Below, in pieces: positions 1-11,105 of a stretch of DNA of 64,000 nucleotides (position 1 is its first letter; the number at the start of each line of letters is the position of its first letter). The notes below the pieces were generated by a model, which had not been told where the DNA came from, made no database searches, and saw only the letters and a list, made by a program, of their open reading frames with translations. The DNA is from Endocalyx cinctus. Taxonomy: Eukaryota; Ascomycota; Sordariomycetes; Amphisphaeriales; Apiosporaceae. The DNA is taken from assembly GCA_001600455.1 (NCBI GenBank), contig BCKC01000002.1, positions 186,001 to 250,000 of the forward strand. Reading direction: 5' to 3'. A program made the translations under genes and the position numbers.

Positions 1-589
1 AAGATCGGTAAAGAGTAAGATGGTGCTTGTTATAGGTCAGATTTACACAAGGTATTTAACGTGAATGCGCATTCGAGACAACTCTTTAAATTTATGGGTT
101 TCTCTGCGATGCACTGTTCCCGAGTCTTGGCTTGGTATCGAGGCCGACCAAGGAGGTAGGGAGGCGGGGAGGCAGGCAGGAGAGAATATAGATCCACGCT
201 ACTTTGATACCGAGATCGGTTCGGGCCGAGCCTTTCTATAGATCCGACAGTGAGCTAACCTAGTTGCCTAGGGGATACGACTAAAATATCGCGAGTGCCA
301 AGATTATTATCCCTGCATTTCCATTAACACAAATGAATACTTTTGTAAGATTCACGTACGGCCATTCAAGCAGCAGCTGAAGTTCATTATTTAAAGCTGA
401 TATATAATATTGTTTTATCCCTTTTCGTATATGTACTAATAGGCTATTTTCTATTCGAAATGACCAAGTCTCAAAATGGTAAATTTGACATGTATCACCC
501 TCTTCCATCCAGTACCGTAAACCCGATTCATCCAAACTCCAAGTTCAATATCTGGAAGCGGCATAGATATTTTGATTGAAAATTTCAAT
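1..589. other. intergenic, no supported gene
   Basis: Sequence at the window edge. It holds a purine-rich GGAGG/GGCAGG stretch around 155-185 and an 84-codon minus-strand ORF (281-535) with no recognisable motif. I see no gene I can support. Confidence 0.4.
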
Positions 590-1714
590 CTAACAACTCA
601 CTTGATTAAACACCGTCACGGCCTCTAGTGAAAATGCCAGCTTCTCTAAGTCGGTGAAGTCTGTCGGCGTATCATTTTTCTTCGGCTCGATATGATTTAA
701 CACAACCTCGGTCTCAGGCTCACTCACGCTCCTGGCGAAAGCAACGCCCTTAGCGATCTGTTTTTGTAGCTCCGGTATACAGTCTCTGACGAGCTTCTCT
801 TCGTACGCGTTCACTTGAAATAGCGGCGCGCCTTGGGCTCGAATCGCACCCTCTGGTCCAAACTCGATCGGCACGGAGAAGTAGTCAGCCCTCGTGGAAG
901 AAGCGACCTCTTCACCGCCTGGAATGTCTGCGATGGAGAGAAACACGGGTTCCACGAGACCGCGCTCACCGTTTACCGCGCGCATGATCTTATCCGCCAG
1001 TCGGAATGCGGCCGATGCCATGGAGAGCGTTGCTGAATTGAACCCTCCCTTGGCTTGGACGACTTCTTCGCCGCCCCTCTGTACGCGAGCCGTCAGATAG
1101 TCGAGGTCTCCCGAAGAAGGGATCGTCACGGGAGGCCGGGCCTGGCTGAACAGCGGCACGATCGTCTCGTTCGAGTGACCCCCGATAACGGGGACGGTGG
1201 CGAGGGCCAGGTCGGTACCTGCCGGGTAATACGGCTTGAGGAAGCGCTGGGCGCGGACGACGTCGAGGGTAGTGACTCCGAATACGCGCCGCGGGTTGAA
1301 GACGCCTTCTTGCTTGAGCGTCTCGGCTACGACCGGCAGAGTGCTGTTCACGGGGTTGGTGATGATGAGAACGAACGCGTTCGGGCATACGCGGGCAATG
1401 GAGATGGCTAGAGATTGAACGATTCCCGCGTTTAATCGGAACAGGTCGTCGCGACAAGTCATGCCTGGTTGTCGTGGCACACCTGCGGGAACAAGAACGA
1501 TGCCAGTCCCCTCAAGAGCGCATTTTAGCCCGTCGCTATCTGGTAGATAGCCTGATACTTCACAGTTGGTAGCAATATGTGAAAGATCTGCCGAGACACC
1601 GGGAGTTCCCTTAATGTCGTATAGTGCAAGTTCCGTGACCAGAGGACAAGTCTTCATGAGCAGGGATAAGGGTTGGCCGATGCCACCAGCGGCCCCGAGT
1701 ATAGTAGCTTTCAT
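590..1714 (-). CDS. malate dehydrogenase, NAD-dependent (divergent paralogue)
   Basis: Single-exon gene of 374 aa catalysing the reversible oxidation of malate to oxaloacetate with NAD. The start at 1714 puts the Rossmann glycine loop GAAGGIGQ at residues 7-14, as expected for the family; an in-frame upstream ATG at 1789 would add 25 residues that are not obviously a mitochondrial leader. Visible motifs are ITNPVNS near residue 120, LDVVRA with the catalytic Asp151 and Arg154, and the catalytic His180 in [15 protein letters not shown]. The usual GGHSG is GGHSN here. The mobile substrate loop reads [13 protein letters not shown], which has one extra residue (Cys87) compared with the usual PRKPGMTRDDLF. 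The C-terminal tail is about 40 residues longer than in typical MDH and ends VSC, without a clear PTS1 signal. I infer a cytosolic paralogue. The fold and activity class are certain; location and physiological role are not. Confidence 0.93.
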   Translation of the reverse strand: MKATILGAAGGIGQPLSLLMKTCPLVTELALYDIKGTPGVSADLSHIATNCEVSGYLPDSDGLKCALEGTGIVLVPAGVPRQPGMTCRDDLFRLNAGIVQSLAISIARVCPNAFVLIITNPVNSTLPVVAETLKQEGVFNPRRVFGVTTLDVVRAQRFLKPYYPAGTDLALATVPVIGGHSNETIVPLFSQARPPVTIPSSGDLDYLTARVQRGGEEVVQAKGGFNSATLSMASAAFRLADKIMRAVNGERGLVEPVFLSIADIPGGEEVASSTRADYFSVPIEFGPEGAIRAQGAPLFQVNAYEEKLVRDCIPELQKQIAKGVAFARSVSEPETEVVLNHIEPKKNDTPTDFTDLEKLAFSLEAVTVFNQVSC

Positions 1715-3860
1715 TTTCGTGATAGCTGTTTTGAAACAAAGACGAGAATAAAAAAAGGGGTACTGTACAACTTTGGTGGAGAAAAGCAAAGAAAATTAGA
1801 TTGACTTTTATCGTCTGACCTTTAAGCGAAAAGCCATCTTGGAGAGAATCTGCCCCCCTTTTATGCTCTGGACTTTTTTTTTTCCCTCAAGCTATATATC
1901 ACCCTTTTTCTCTTAATATATCGCAGAAGTGCCACGCCTCAGCTCTCTTAAGCATATTTTCTCAACAAATAGCCTCATCGCAACAATGCGATGTCATCAT
2001 TCAGAGCCGTCCTGTGTCGATCTTTTTAGATAATTAGATACCATAGATAGACGTTATAAATTCCCGAAGCTCGGTTACCGGCATGATTAGTTACCAGTTC
2101 CTGAACCACGAAATGGGATCTTGCATGAAGGGAAAAATGGGGAGAGATCAGCATTTCTGCATGATGCACCCCGAATAATCAATCAGCTTCTTTAGGGGTC
2201 CATTACCGTTCGCAACTACCGTTTCTCCGCGACGCTCGGACAGCGAAAATAACTGATTTTCGCCATAAGCACCAATACGATTTGCATTTCTAAAGGTGGC
2301 ACTTATTATATTAAATACCATATACTCTTCTTCATCCACTTCTCCTGCCACAGAGCTAAATCAAATTGTCCTGGTGAGTAACCAACTTGTCATGGAGAAT
2401 GGTCCACCCCCGTCAATTCACTGCAGGGATAAACCATACAGCATAGATGGTCGCCCAGTAATATTTAGTGTTTTCAAGATATAATTCTAAAGATGACATT
2501 ATGGCAAGGTGAATGATGTTATCGGAAAATACTGTCCCTATATTTGCTGCTGAGAATTTCCACCCAGTCGCGCAGCATTACTGTATAAATAGTCTCGCAC
2601 CATTATATGAGTATAACTGTTCACACGAGATTGATAATCTGTGACCTGATCATATATCTTGCGTATGCCCTTTCAGCTGTACCGAGAAAATGTAACGAGC
2701 CGACTGGGCATTGGCGCATTTTGAATGATCTTGCTAATTCCTGCTTCACTCTTTGAAGTCTATGCTCATATTAGAGAGAAGATCAGTCATCACTAGTTAT
2801 CTATCTGTAAATTTTAATGAATTTGATTATAGAAGCATCAAGTCATCGGAGACAAAAAGAGAGTTCCGAAGAATATTGCGAAGTGGCTACCTAGATAGTT
2901 GTGGAAAATCGTTTTTGAGCCACAACTTAGTGTTCAAATGAATTTCCGAGATTAAACAAATAATTTCGAATCCCGAACATCATCTTGGGCATTTTATTCT
3001 TATCCTTATTCGCGTACTATCTTAATGAAAAGAGCGTTAGTAAGTAAGTGATTTGAATGCTGTTTGTACAGATAACTAATGCTGTGATAGGTTCAATTCC
3101 AAATGAAAGATTATCATGATATAAGTCACTTCAAATGCAACATAAAAACAGCCTCCATGCAAGGCTACGTAAGTGGTTGATTCACATAAAGTTTATAGTA
3201 ATGATGTACTCTTGCATAGCCACAGACTCGATATGGATTTAGATATGTTGAAATTTGCTTGTAGTAAGTATATCGTCGTATTGAATTCTTCCTCCGCTTT
3301 CCGTATTTGATCATCTTGAGATAGGAATATTCGAGTTTCAAGTCCTAGTATGGAGGTACTCGGTTGTTTGTATTGACCTTGTACTGTATGGTAGTTGATG
3401 CTAGAGTATACGGAGCGATCATTAATCAATGTCGACCCGGAACGCTTTATTGCCGACTTAAATTGTAAGTTTATTCTTTGAAAACGAAGTCTATTCATTA
3501 CATACCCCATATCTAGTACTAGAACTCTCAAATCCAAAAGAACATAGCATTCATATGAATCAACGGAAGTCCCTCGCGCGTGGCTCGATCCTAGCACGTG
3601 GCAATTTATATTACGCGCTTCAAAAATTGCTTGTTAGCAAAATGATTTGTCACATCTTGAAAATAAATAGGTCACGGTCAGATGCTCTACGTCGGGCATA
3701 AGAATTACAGATCTGGACGTCGATACGACTCTTAGCTTTTATATAAAAGGCTCCCGTAGTTAATCTGTCTACCCTTACACTACGATAGACACGAATTTAA
3801 TCCAACCCACGGACTATCACATCAATTCTCTCCTCTAAGCTCTTTAGTAAAGATATCACC
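1715..3860. other. intergenic, AT-rich
   Basis: Divergent spacer of 2.1 kb between the MDH and MFS genes. It contains pyrimidine-rich runs upstream of MDH (about 1855-1915) and scattered short ORFs, the longest 134 codons on the minus strand (3193-3597), without recognisable domains. Confidence 0.5.
3740..3749 (+). promoter_or_regulatory. TATA box of the MFS transporter gene
   Basis: TATATAAAAG lies about 120 bp upstream of the MFS start codon, followed by a C-rich leader (CTACCCTTACACTACG). This spacing is usual for a fungal core promoter. Assigned by motif and position only. Confidence 0.5.
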
Positions 3861-5475
3861 ATGTCTACCGATAGTTCCGTCAATTCTCTCAAGGTTGATT
3901 CCCGTAGTCAGGAATCAGAAAAAAAGGCCCGGAGAGTGAGTATAGTTGCCAACGGCAACAAGTCACTCGCTCTTACTTTCCACCATCCCCTGGAGTATCA
4001 ATGCACAAACGAAGAAGTCATTGTCGATTTTGATGGTCCTGATGATCCTTACAACCCACTCAACTGGCCTTTCCGGAAAAAGGTCTTGTGCACGCTGATG
4101 TACGGTCTGATTACGACAACGTCGACATTTGCCTCATCCGTCTACGCCCCGGCGGCGCCTCATATCCAAGAAGAGTTTGGCACCAGCTATACGGTATCAA
4201 TCCTAGGCATTACCCTTCTGCTCGTCGGATTCGGCATCGGCCCCATCATGTGGGCGCCCCTTAGTGAATACTACGGTCGCAAGATTGCTGTTGTGTGGCC
4301 CGTTCTGATTAGTGGCATTTTTTCCTTCGGGACCGCCGCCTCGAAGGATATTGCCGGGGTTCTAATTACCCGTTTCTTCGCGGGCTGGTTTGCATCCGCT
4401 ACACTGGTGAACACGGGTGCAGTGCTGAAAGATCTCTGGGATTTCCAATCTCGCGGCATCGCGACCAATTTTTACGCCTTCGCCGTGGAAGCCGGCATTG
4501 TGCTCGGTCCTGTTATCGGACATTCCGTTGTCGCATCAGGCGTGAGCTGGAGGTGGACCGAATACTTGACGGGTATTATCATGGTAGTGCTCTGGGGTTT
4601 GGGTCTCATTTTTGTCGAGGAATCTTATCCACCTGTGCTCCTGAAATACAAAGCGGAAAGACTCCGCATACGGTCTGGGAACTGGGCTCTCCACGCTAGA
4701 CATGAAGAGGTAAGATGATGAATACTTTTCCGGAGGTCGTTGCCATTTTTAACTTTGTTCAATCCAGTGGGATCCCTCTTTCAAAGAGCTCGCCATTCGA
4801 TTTGGTATTCGTCCGTTTCGCATGTTCGGCACACCCGTGTGCTTCTTTGTCGCCATATACGCGTCGTTCGTGTACGCGCTTCTTTACGCGGCCTTAGAGG
4901 CTATTCCAATCCTTTTTACGGAAACGCGGGGCTGGGGAGAGATCGTCGGTTCCCTGCCGTTTGTCGCATTCTTCCTTGGAATCATACTGGGAGGCGCGAT
5001 CAACATCGGCAACCAGTTCCTGTACAACAAGAAAAGAGAAAGTAACGGCGGCAAGCCCGTGCCAGAAGCTAGACTACCTCCTATGATGATTGGCTCGGTG
5101 GCTCTAGCTGCAGGCTTGTTTATACTAGGTTGGACCTCCAGGCCATCAATTCACTGGATCGTTCCAAATATTGGATGCGTTTTTATCGGGTTCGGATTTT
5201 TCCTCATCTTCCAGGCAGCTCTTAACTATCTCGTGGATTGTTTTGGGCTTTATGCCGCTTCTGCACTATCCGTAAATACTTTCCTTCGCAGCATCTTTGC
5301 TTCCGTATTCCCCTTATTCATACGTCCGCTGTACGAGTCGATTGGGAATGGATGGGCTACTAGTGTCTTCGGGTTCGTGGCAGTTGCACTTCTACCCATT
5401 CCCTACGTATTCTACATGCACGGGCCCAAGATTCGTAAGATGGGAAAGTACTCCATTGGGGACATCGATCTTTAA
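3861..5475 (+). CDS. MFS transporter, DHA1 multidrug/polyamine type
   Basis: Predicted 518-aa plasma-membrane exporter. Exon 1 is 3861-4709, the intron is 4710-4767 (GTAAGA..CCAG, 58 nt) and exon 2 is 4768-5475; the join reads HEE|WDPSFKELAIRFGIRPFRMF in frame. A cytosolic N-terminus of about 70 residues ends in DDPYNPLNWPFRKK, the typical entry of this family (residues 55-73), and is followed by about 12 hydrophobic segments. The MFS loop signature between TM2 and TM3 is visible as APLSEYYGRKIAVVWP. DHA1 members of this type (FLR1/TPO-like) export drugs, polyamines or metabolites by proton antiport; the substrate cannot be read from sequence. It converges on the broken P450 gene 411 bp downstream, but nothing shows they form a unit. 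Confidence 0.92.
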
Positions 5476-5886
5476 AGGCCTCGGAGAATTTTGGGCATAT
5501 ATACATCACAAGGGCACTGGACGGGTTGTTCCCAAATTTGATTCAATAATCACGTCGCAGCGTATCCCTCATGTTAAAAACTACTGCAACATGGAAAACT
5601 GGGGATATCACAGAAAACTCCTTAACATATAGAAAAATAGATATTATAGTATTTTTAGCATTACTCCTTGGGGAACTGCTCTATGTTCTTATTTTCAAAA
5701 TGTCCAGTTCCTTCATGATACTGTCTCACTGTCCTCTTGGGAGGCGGAGAATAGTAAAATTACCGACTTGTTCGGGTATTATGTTCCTTTCCATAAGTTG
5801 AAATTCTGTCTTTTACTAATTTTCTTAATTATATACGATCTCGAAGTCTTAAGGGCTGGAAGCTGAAAGTTTCGTCTCATACTTGA

Positions 5887-8095
5887 TTATTCCCACTTTG
5901 TCAAGAGCTCGCTCACATTTTCTAGCTCCTTCTTAATTACTTCCACGTGCCGCTGGCTTCTCGGAGTGAAGCTGACTTGAAACGGCTTCGGTCCAGTTAT
6001 CAGCTTATCCTCAAAGGCCTCCAAGTCGATCTCTATTTTCTCCCCTGTTTTCTTATCAACTGCGTGCTGTGACGGAGAAGTGGGACTGAATGGGACCTGG
6101 TTTCGGAGACGTTACATTACAGGGTGGAATCAAGCTCATGAACCCGGTTTGAGTTATTGACCAACCCCTGAATTACGTAGTACCAGCTCAGGAAGCATTA
6201 TAAATAAGGTGCTGAGCTCCCGTTCGATTTATAGAAATAAATAGTTCCTTAAGCCCTAATTTAATGAGATATTTACATAATATGATTACCAAGCTCTCAA
6301 ATACCCTCCACAAGCTCTAACAATCTGATACGTGCTCAATGCGAAAAGCCCAAAGCAATCGCGCAAGCATACGCCACTGAATACGCTCGGCAAGGTGCAT
6401 GCCAGCGCAGATGCGTCGGCCCGCATCGTAAGCGTAGTGATCACGGTTCTAGTAGTCTAAGCTTACGGCGTACTCGACAGCGAGGCCCGGATGATTTAGG
6501 TACCGATCAGGATTGTACGTATCGGGGTCATCGTATTGAGAGTGACTCAGTGCCCAGTGGGGAATCATTACGGTGGCGTCTTTGGGCTAGAATAAGAAAT
6601 TAGCGGTAGTTTCTCAACGCCGGTGTGCTTATAACTCACAATCAACATGCCCTCATACCAGTTGTCTTCGCTACAGCGATGTGGGAAACCAATAGGAACT
6701 CTGTAAAATTATTGTTAAGACTTAAGGTGTACAGAAAAAGGTCTATAGGGAAGAGTCACTTACACAGGCCGGATTCTCATACCCTCTTTCATGATACAGT
6801 TAATGTAAGGCAGGTCTTTGAAGTTGGAAAAAGTAGGCATCCTATCCGCGCCGCAAAGTGCGTCAAGCTCCTTCTGAGCTTTATCTTGAACCCACGGATG
6901 GGTAGCAAGAAACATGATGTGTGTGCGCATGGAGAGGGCACCGGTATCAGCGGCGGCTTGCATAAGAGCTCCTACAAAGTTAGCAAGCTGTGTTCCTTTG
7001 AACGGCGTGTCTAGTTTCGTATTCTCGTCAAGCAAATCATCCATAAATGATTTCCTCTTGTCGCCCCGGCTGCGCCGTGATTCAATGCGCTTTTGAGCTT
7101 CAGTCCGTATATTGGCGACTGTCCAGAAGCCCTCGTCTGCGCGGGCAGACGCGGGATTTAGCCATTTAGGTATTAACTTGAAGATTGGGAATTGTTCTGC
7201 GGGGAGATATGTGCCTGGACTGACGGCTCTGTTGAACTGTATTTCAACATTTAGCTTACAATCTAGATAGGCTGGAAGATCATGTCATACTGCATCCATA
7301 GCTTCGTAGACGCCCTGCATAACTAGTTAATAATTATAACACATACAAGTAGGTCATAGAGTCTAGCTTACTGTTGCCCAAAAATCGTCGGGAGTTTTTG
7401 CACGTTGTCCACATAGCGAAATAGATGCGAACGAGGCGTTCGACCGATTAATATGTCTATAAAAATCTTCAGGACTGACGAGTAAATCGTGCATCAGCGT
7501 GGTAACTCTGTTCTGGACGTCAGTTTGCGATACCACCTTTATTTTCTCCCTCTCTAAGAAAATGAATCTCTCCAAACTTACTCCGCCTCCGAAATCTTTC
7601 CCAAATCACCGTCCAGTTTGGAAGGTGTCAAGAAGCGCGCGATCAATTTGCGTTGAAATCTCCAACGGGCATCGGCGTCCATGTTGGCGATGTTCTCGCC
7701 CTTCGCGGTAGCTTGGAATTGTCCATCTTGCGGCCTTGCCGAGTAAATGGCGCTGCGCTTATCAATAAGTTCGTAAACGGCGCGTCTGCTATTCAGCACT
7801 ATCATGGTGCCTTTCCCAATTTTGAGAGAAAAGACTTCCCCGTATTCTTCACTCCAATCTTTGAACCTGCAAAGTGGTTAGATGCATGTTCATATACGGA
7901 GTAACTTCGTACTTACTTCTTGTAAAGATTTTTATCAACGAAAAGGTGAGCATTTCCGATAATTGGATACGTTGGCGGACCCGGAGGGAGATGCTTCTCG
8001 CGCTGCCCAAAGCGTAGGAGTTTGAAGACAACGTAGACAACGCTCAGCGCCAAGACAACCCAGAAGTAGGGAGCTTGACCTGGTATAATGGCCAT
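5887..8095 (-). pseudogene. cytochrome P450, interrupted by a stop codon before the haem loop
   Basis: Group I E-class P450 reconstructed as exons 8095-7917, 7866-7582, 7507-7372, 7314-7291, 7236-6764, 6700-6640, 6586-6332 and probably 6066-5887. All joins are in phase and all introns are GT..AG. The N-terminus has a membrane anchor followed by the proline hinge [13 protein letters not shown]. The K-helix ExxR motif is KEGMRIRP, followed by the PERF-like NPDRYL. The frame then meets TAG at 6451-6449, directly before NRDHYAYDAGRRICAG, the cysteine haem loop (FxxGxRxCxG type). The stop replaces a position that is often Glu in relatives, so translation would end without the haem ligand. Downstream coding is still conserved (TGPKPFQVSF near the end, stop at 5889-5887), so the lesion is recent or an assembly error. 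The last intron (6331-6067, 265 nt) is longer than the rest and its borders are least certain. Confidence 0.78.
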
Positions 8096-9700
8096 GATGC
8101 GGGGGTTACTGTCAATTAGATATAAAACTTCTGTGAATCAAGTCATGTCAGTTAGAGACGGAGATGGGCGTAAGTTATATAAATTAGCCCAGCCTGGAGC
8201 TTTGCACTGTCTCCTTATATACGGAGTAGATGACCTGATAGCCTAATCATGAAATAACCTTGTTAATACCCACATCTAAGCTCACTCGTATATATCACCC
8301 TTGACTAATAGTGTGCTCTCCATACCGGTAGTCCTACAGCGTTACCTACCACTTATTAGTAGGTAGTGCTTAGTAACCCTAACCCTTGCCTAGCACAAGA
8401 ATAAAAAGATATATATACACTTTATAAATTCTTATTTACATATATGTAGTCGGCATGTCGCATAATTAAGTAGTTCATGGATATAGGCTATTCACTATCC
8501 TCCGTTCACAGTACTATCAAGTCAAGGCAGGTTAGGGTCAATACTTTGCGCAATTCTAGCGGAAGCTTAGCTGTTTTCCGCACTGGTATTTGGCCCTTTT
8601 CCAATCAATACAGATCATAATAAGCGCTAATTGTATTATATTACAGTAGGTTAGTATACCCTAACTGCCTAGATCCCCCTATAGGGCTGACAAGGGGGAG
8701 GGGGTACAGCTTATATCCAAGATTGCAAGGATATTTAAAAGGGGGTATTTCGTGATTATCTGGTCGCAGCTCTCGATTCGATACTAATTACGGAGTAAAG
8801 CGGCTGCCTTCGTGGTTAAGTCATATTTTCAATAATAGGTATGGCAATTGGGCTTTCCATGCATGAACTTGGATTAACTTGAACGTTTTCTTATACTCCT
8901 CATCATTTATCCGGGGAAGAGATCCAATTTCATGTACCCCAATGGACTTTCTCTTCCCCATTTATTTCAAATCCAAACCAAGCTTTACAGATCTCAATAT
9001 TATGGGTATCTTCTTTATATCATAGATCTTCATAGATGCTAAGGTTTACATCCAGTTGATTGCTCAATAAACAAGTACCGCATTACTAGGTCGTGCATTA
9101 TACTTAGAATAGAAGCAATTACATCCTCCTGAAAGTGGAGATGCAGTCAAAAACGGCGAATTGAAAGGAAATCTTACCCGACTTGCATCTACCCTATCGT
9201 TCAGTCGCTCGACGATGCATTGCATTTCTCGTCTCTCCGCTGGTTGGCAGTTCTCAGCGAAACCCGGCCAACGGGTCAATTCACCATTCGTTGGTTTTTG
9301 AAATCCCTCATTGATATTCCTGCAGTCTTCTCTCGCTTGCGCATGATATCTATCTGCCCATCTCTCTTCCGCACACGCGCGACATACTCCCGCACGTTGT
9401 CGCCCTATCTATGTCCTCTCCCCTCTTCTGATCCGAGCGACATTCTGCAGCCATGAGTCCCCAAGAATAAAACTACCTATCTCTCCTGAACCCTTAGCCT
9501 TCTCTCATCCTCCACTCCTTTTTCTTTTTCTTGTTTCTTTCTATTTTTTTTTTCTTTCTCTCCTTGACCCCTCTAGTTCGTTTCTTGTCTTCGTTGCGCA
9601 GTCGGCGCTTTTTCTTTTATATATATATATAATATCCATATGTAATGAAATCAAGAAAATCATCCCGGTTTCTGCCTTTGCATAGAACACGTTGCCTTGG
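8096..9700. other. intergenic with degenerate repeats
   Basis: No gene seen. The spacer holds two copies of TACGGAGTA (8220-8228, 8789-8797), a 43-bp degenerate repeat (8331-8373) also found near 22.6 kb, two adjacent CCCTAA units at 8376-8388, and a CCCCCTATAGGG / GGGGGAGGGGG stretch at 8674-8704. The last 200 bp are strongly pyrimidine-rich (about 9480-9620), as expected of the promoter or leader of the next gene. Confidence 0.5.
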
Positions 9701-10168
9701 ATGTATTTACCTCAGATCAACTCCCCAATTATCAGCCCACGCGATATTTCGAATGAAAGGCTCGTAGTGGGGCAAGATGTTATTACCGAAACCACCGGGC
9801 CCGGCGTAAACCTCCCGAACAACCTCCATTCATCATATCTTATCGATATCGTCATCAAATACACCAACAATTTCATAAATGCTACTCCCACGCTGAATAA
9901 ACGAGCGTCGGCACAATCTACGAACACCGAGATCGGAGCCATTGTCGGTGTCGTGCTAAGCGTTTTTGTTATCGGTGTCATCGCTTTCTTATACGTCTAT
10001 GGAAAGTCTATCAAATTAACACCGCGACGCAAAAAGAAACATCACCGGAAGTCATCACACAAGAGTTCTAAAAGCTCCAAGAGTTCAAAGGCCTCATCTA
10101 AAGCATCTGATGGCGGCGGTGGAGGTGACGCAGGAGGCGAAGCAGCTGCACCCGCTGCCGAAGGCTGA
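9701..10168 (+). CDS. small single-pass membrane protein, conserved hypothetical type
   Basis: ORF of 155 aa from the first ATG (9701). The frame is open three codons further upstream, where a TTG and a possible acceptor (CTTTGCATAG, ending about 9684) leave room for an unseen 5' exon. The layout is a polar, probably extracellular N-terminal part with an NKR dibasic site near residue 68, one transmembrane helix at about residues 78-101 (starting IGAIVGVVLSVFVIG), then a basic juxtamembrane stretch (PRRKKKHHRK). It ends in a low-complexity cytosolic tail of Ser/Lys repeats and Gly/Ala. Similar short TM-plus-basic-tail proteins are common in filamentous ascomycetes and have no assigned function. 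The 5' end is uncertain. Confidence 0.6.
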   Translation: MYLPQINSPIISPRDISNERLVVGQDVITETTGPGVNLPNNLHSSYLIDIVIKYTNNFINATPTLNKRASAQSTNTEIGAIVGVVLSVFVIGVIAFLYVYGKSIKLTPRRKKKHHRKSSHKSSKSSKSSKASSKASDGGGGGDAGGEAAAPAAEG

Positions 10169-11105
10169 TATGCTACCACTTTTTTTTTCGAGGCAAAAGT
10201 TACTACTGCCAGTAACGAGATAGAATGCGAATTCTTGTAAAAAAGAATTTTAAACACTTTCCAATTTTTACGATAGCTACGACCACGGGGAGTCTTGTGC
10301 GGGAAAAGGGTTTGATTTATGGAGTTCGGCGCACATCTATTATGTTAACTATGTCAACCGGATACTTACAGAATTATCTTGCTACGGATTCAGGGCGTTT
10401 GGAATTAATACTAGGGAATGTTGTATGATAATGTGTATAAAGGTGGCGGATATTGCGGCGTGGGAGCATTACTAACTAACTAATACAGTCACCTGTGTCT
10501 GAGTGTGTATCTTTGATTCCTTACTAAGCTCTATTTTACATTTATGACAGATCATGATTTTGCACTCTGAACTGGCCTTTCTTTTTCCCTCTCCTCATCC
10601 ATCAGATGCGGTAACTTTCTTCCTGCGCGATCAATAGTATTGGCTCATCCGAATGAAGCCCTGAACCGATGGCTAAGAAGCACTCCCTTTCTCCACCACA
10701 ACCCAAACCCATCCCACGCTGATTGATGCCCAACCACGGATCTCTGTGCAACATGCACGCCACAATGCCAGCTCAACTCATATATCAAGATCGTCGTATA
10801 TCATTGTATCGTCAACCCTTATGAAAACGAAAGAAGAAACACTAACATCACTTTTTATTAGCCATCTAGCCCCTAAAGAGCCGCGATTGCCCGTTGCATC
10901 ACGCCATGTCACGCAAACAAACATTACACTACACGTAACTAATTCACATGAAGATAAAAGAAACCCTCGTGAAATCAGATTCACAGCGTAGCATTGCTCA
11001 AGTGTTTAAACCTGTCATTTTATTTCAACTTTCACAGGCCTAAAATACAATCTAATACGCATTTATCTACCGCATTCTTTTCCCAGCAGACCCTAAACTC
11101 GTCAA
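10169..11105. other. intergenic
   Basis: Spacer of 0.9 kb between the convergent membrane-protein gene and the duplicated-domain gene. Only short ORFs without recognisable motifs. Confidence 0.5.

Noticed and set aside
281..535. 84-codon minus-strand ORF downstream of MDH
   Set aside because: Short, no motif and no splice-linked partner found; could be chance in AT-rich DNA.
3193..3597. 134-codon minus-strand ORF between MDH and MFS genes
   Set aside because: No recognisable domain, ordinary for AT-rich spacer with chance open frames; no promoter-like context.
7237..7290. In-frame TGA in the P450 pseudogene near 7288
   Set aside because: Explained by a 54-nt intron (GTATGA..ATACAG) that restores EAMDA|FNRAVSPGTY; only the TAG at 6451-6449 remains unexplained.
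8376..8388. Two tandem CCCTAA units as a possible interstitial telomere
   Set aside because: Only two units in AT-rich DNA; too short to distinguish from chance.
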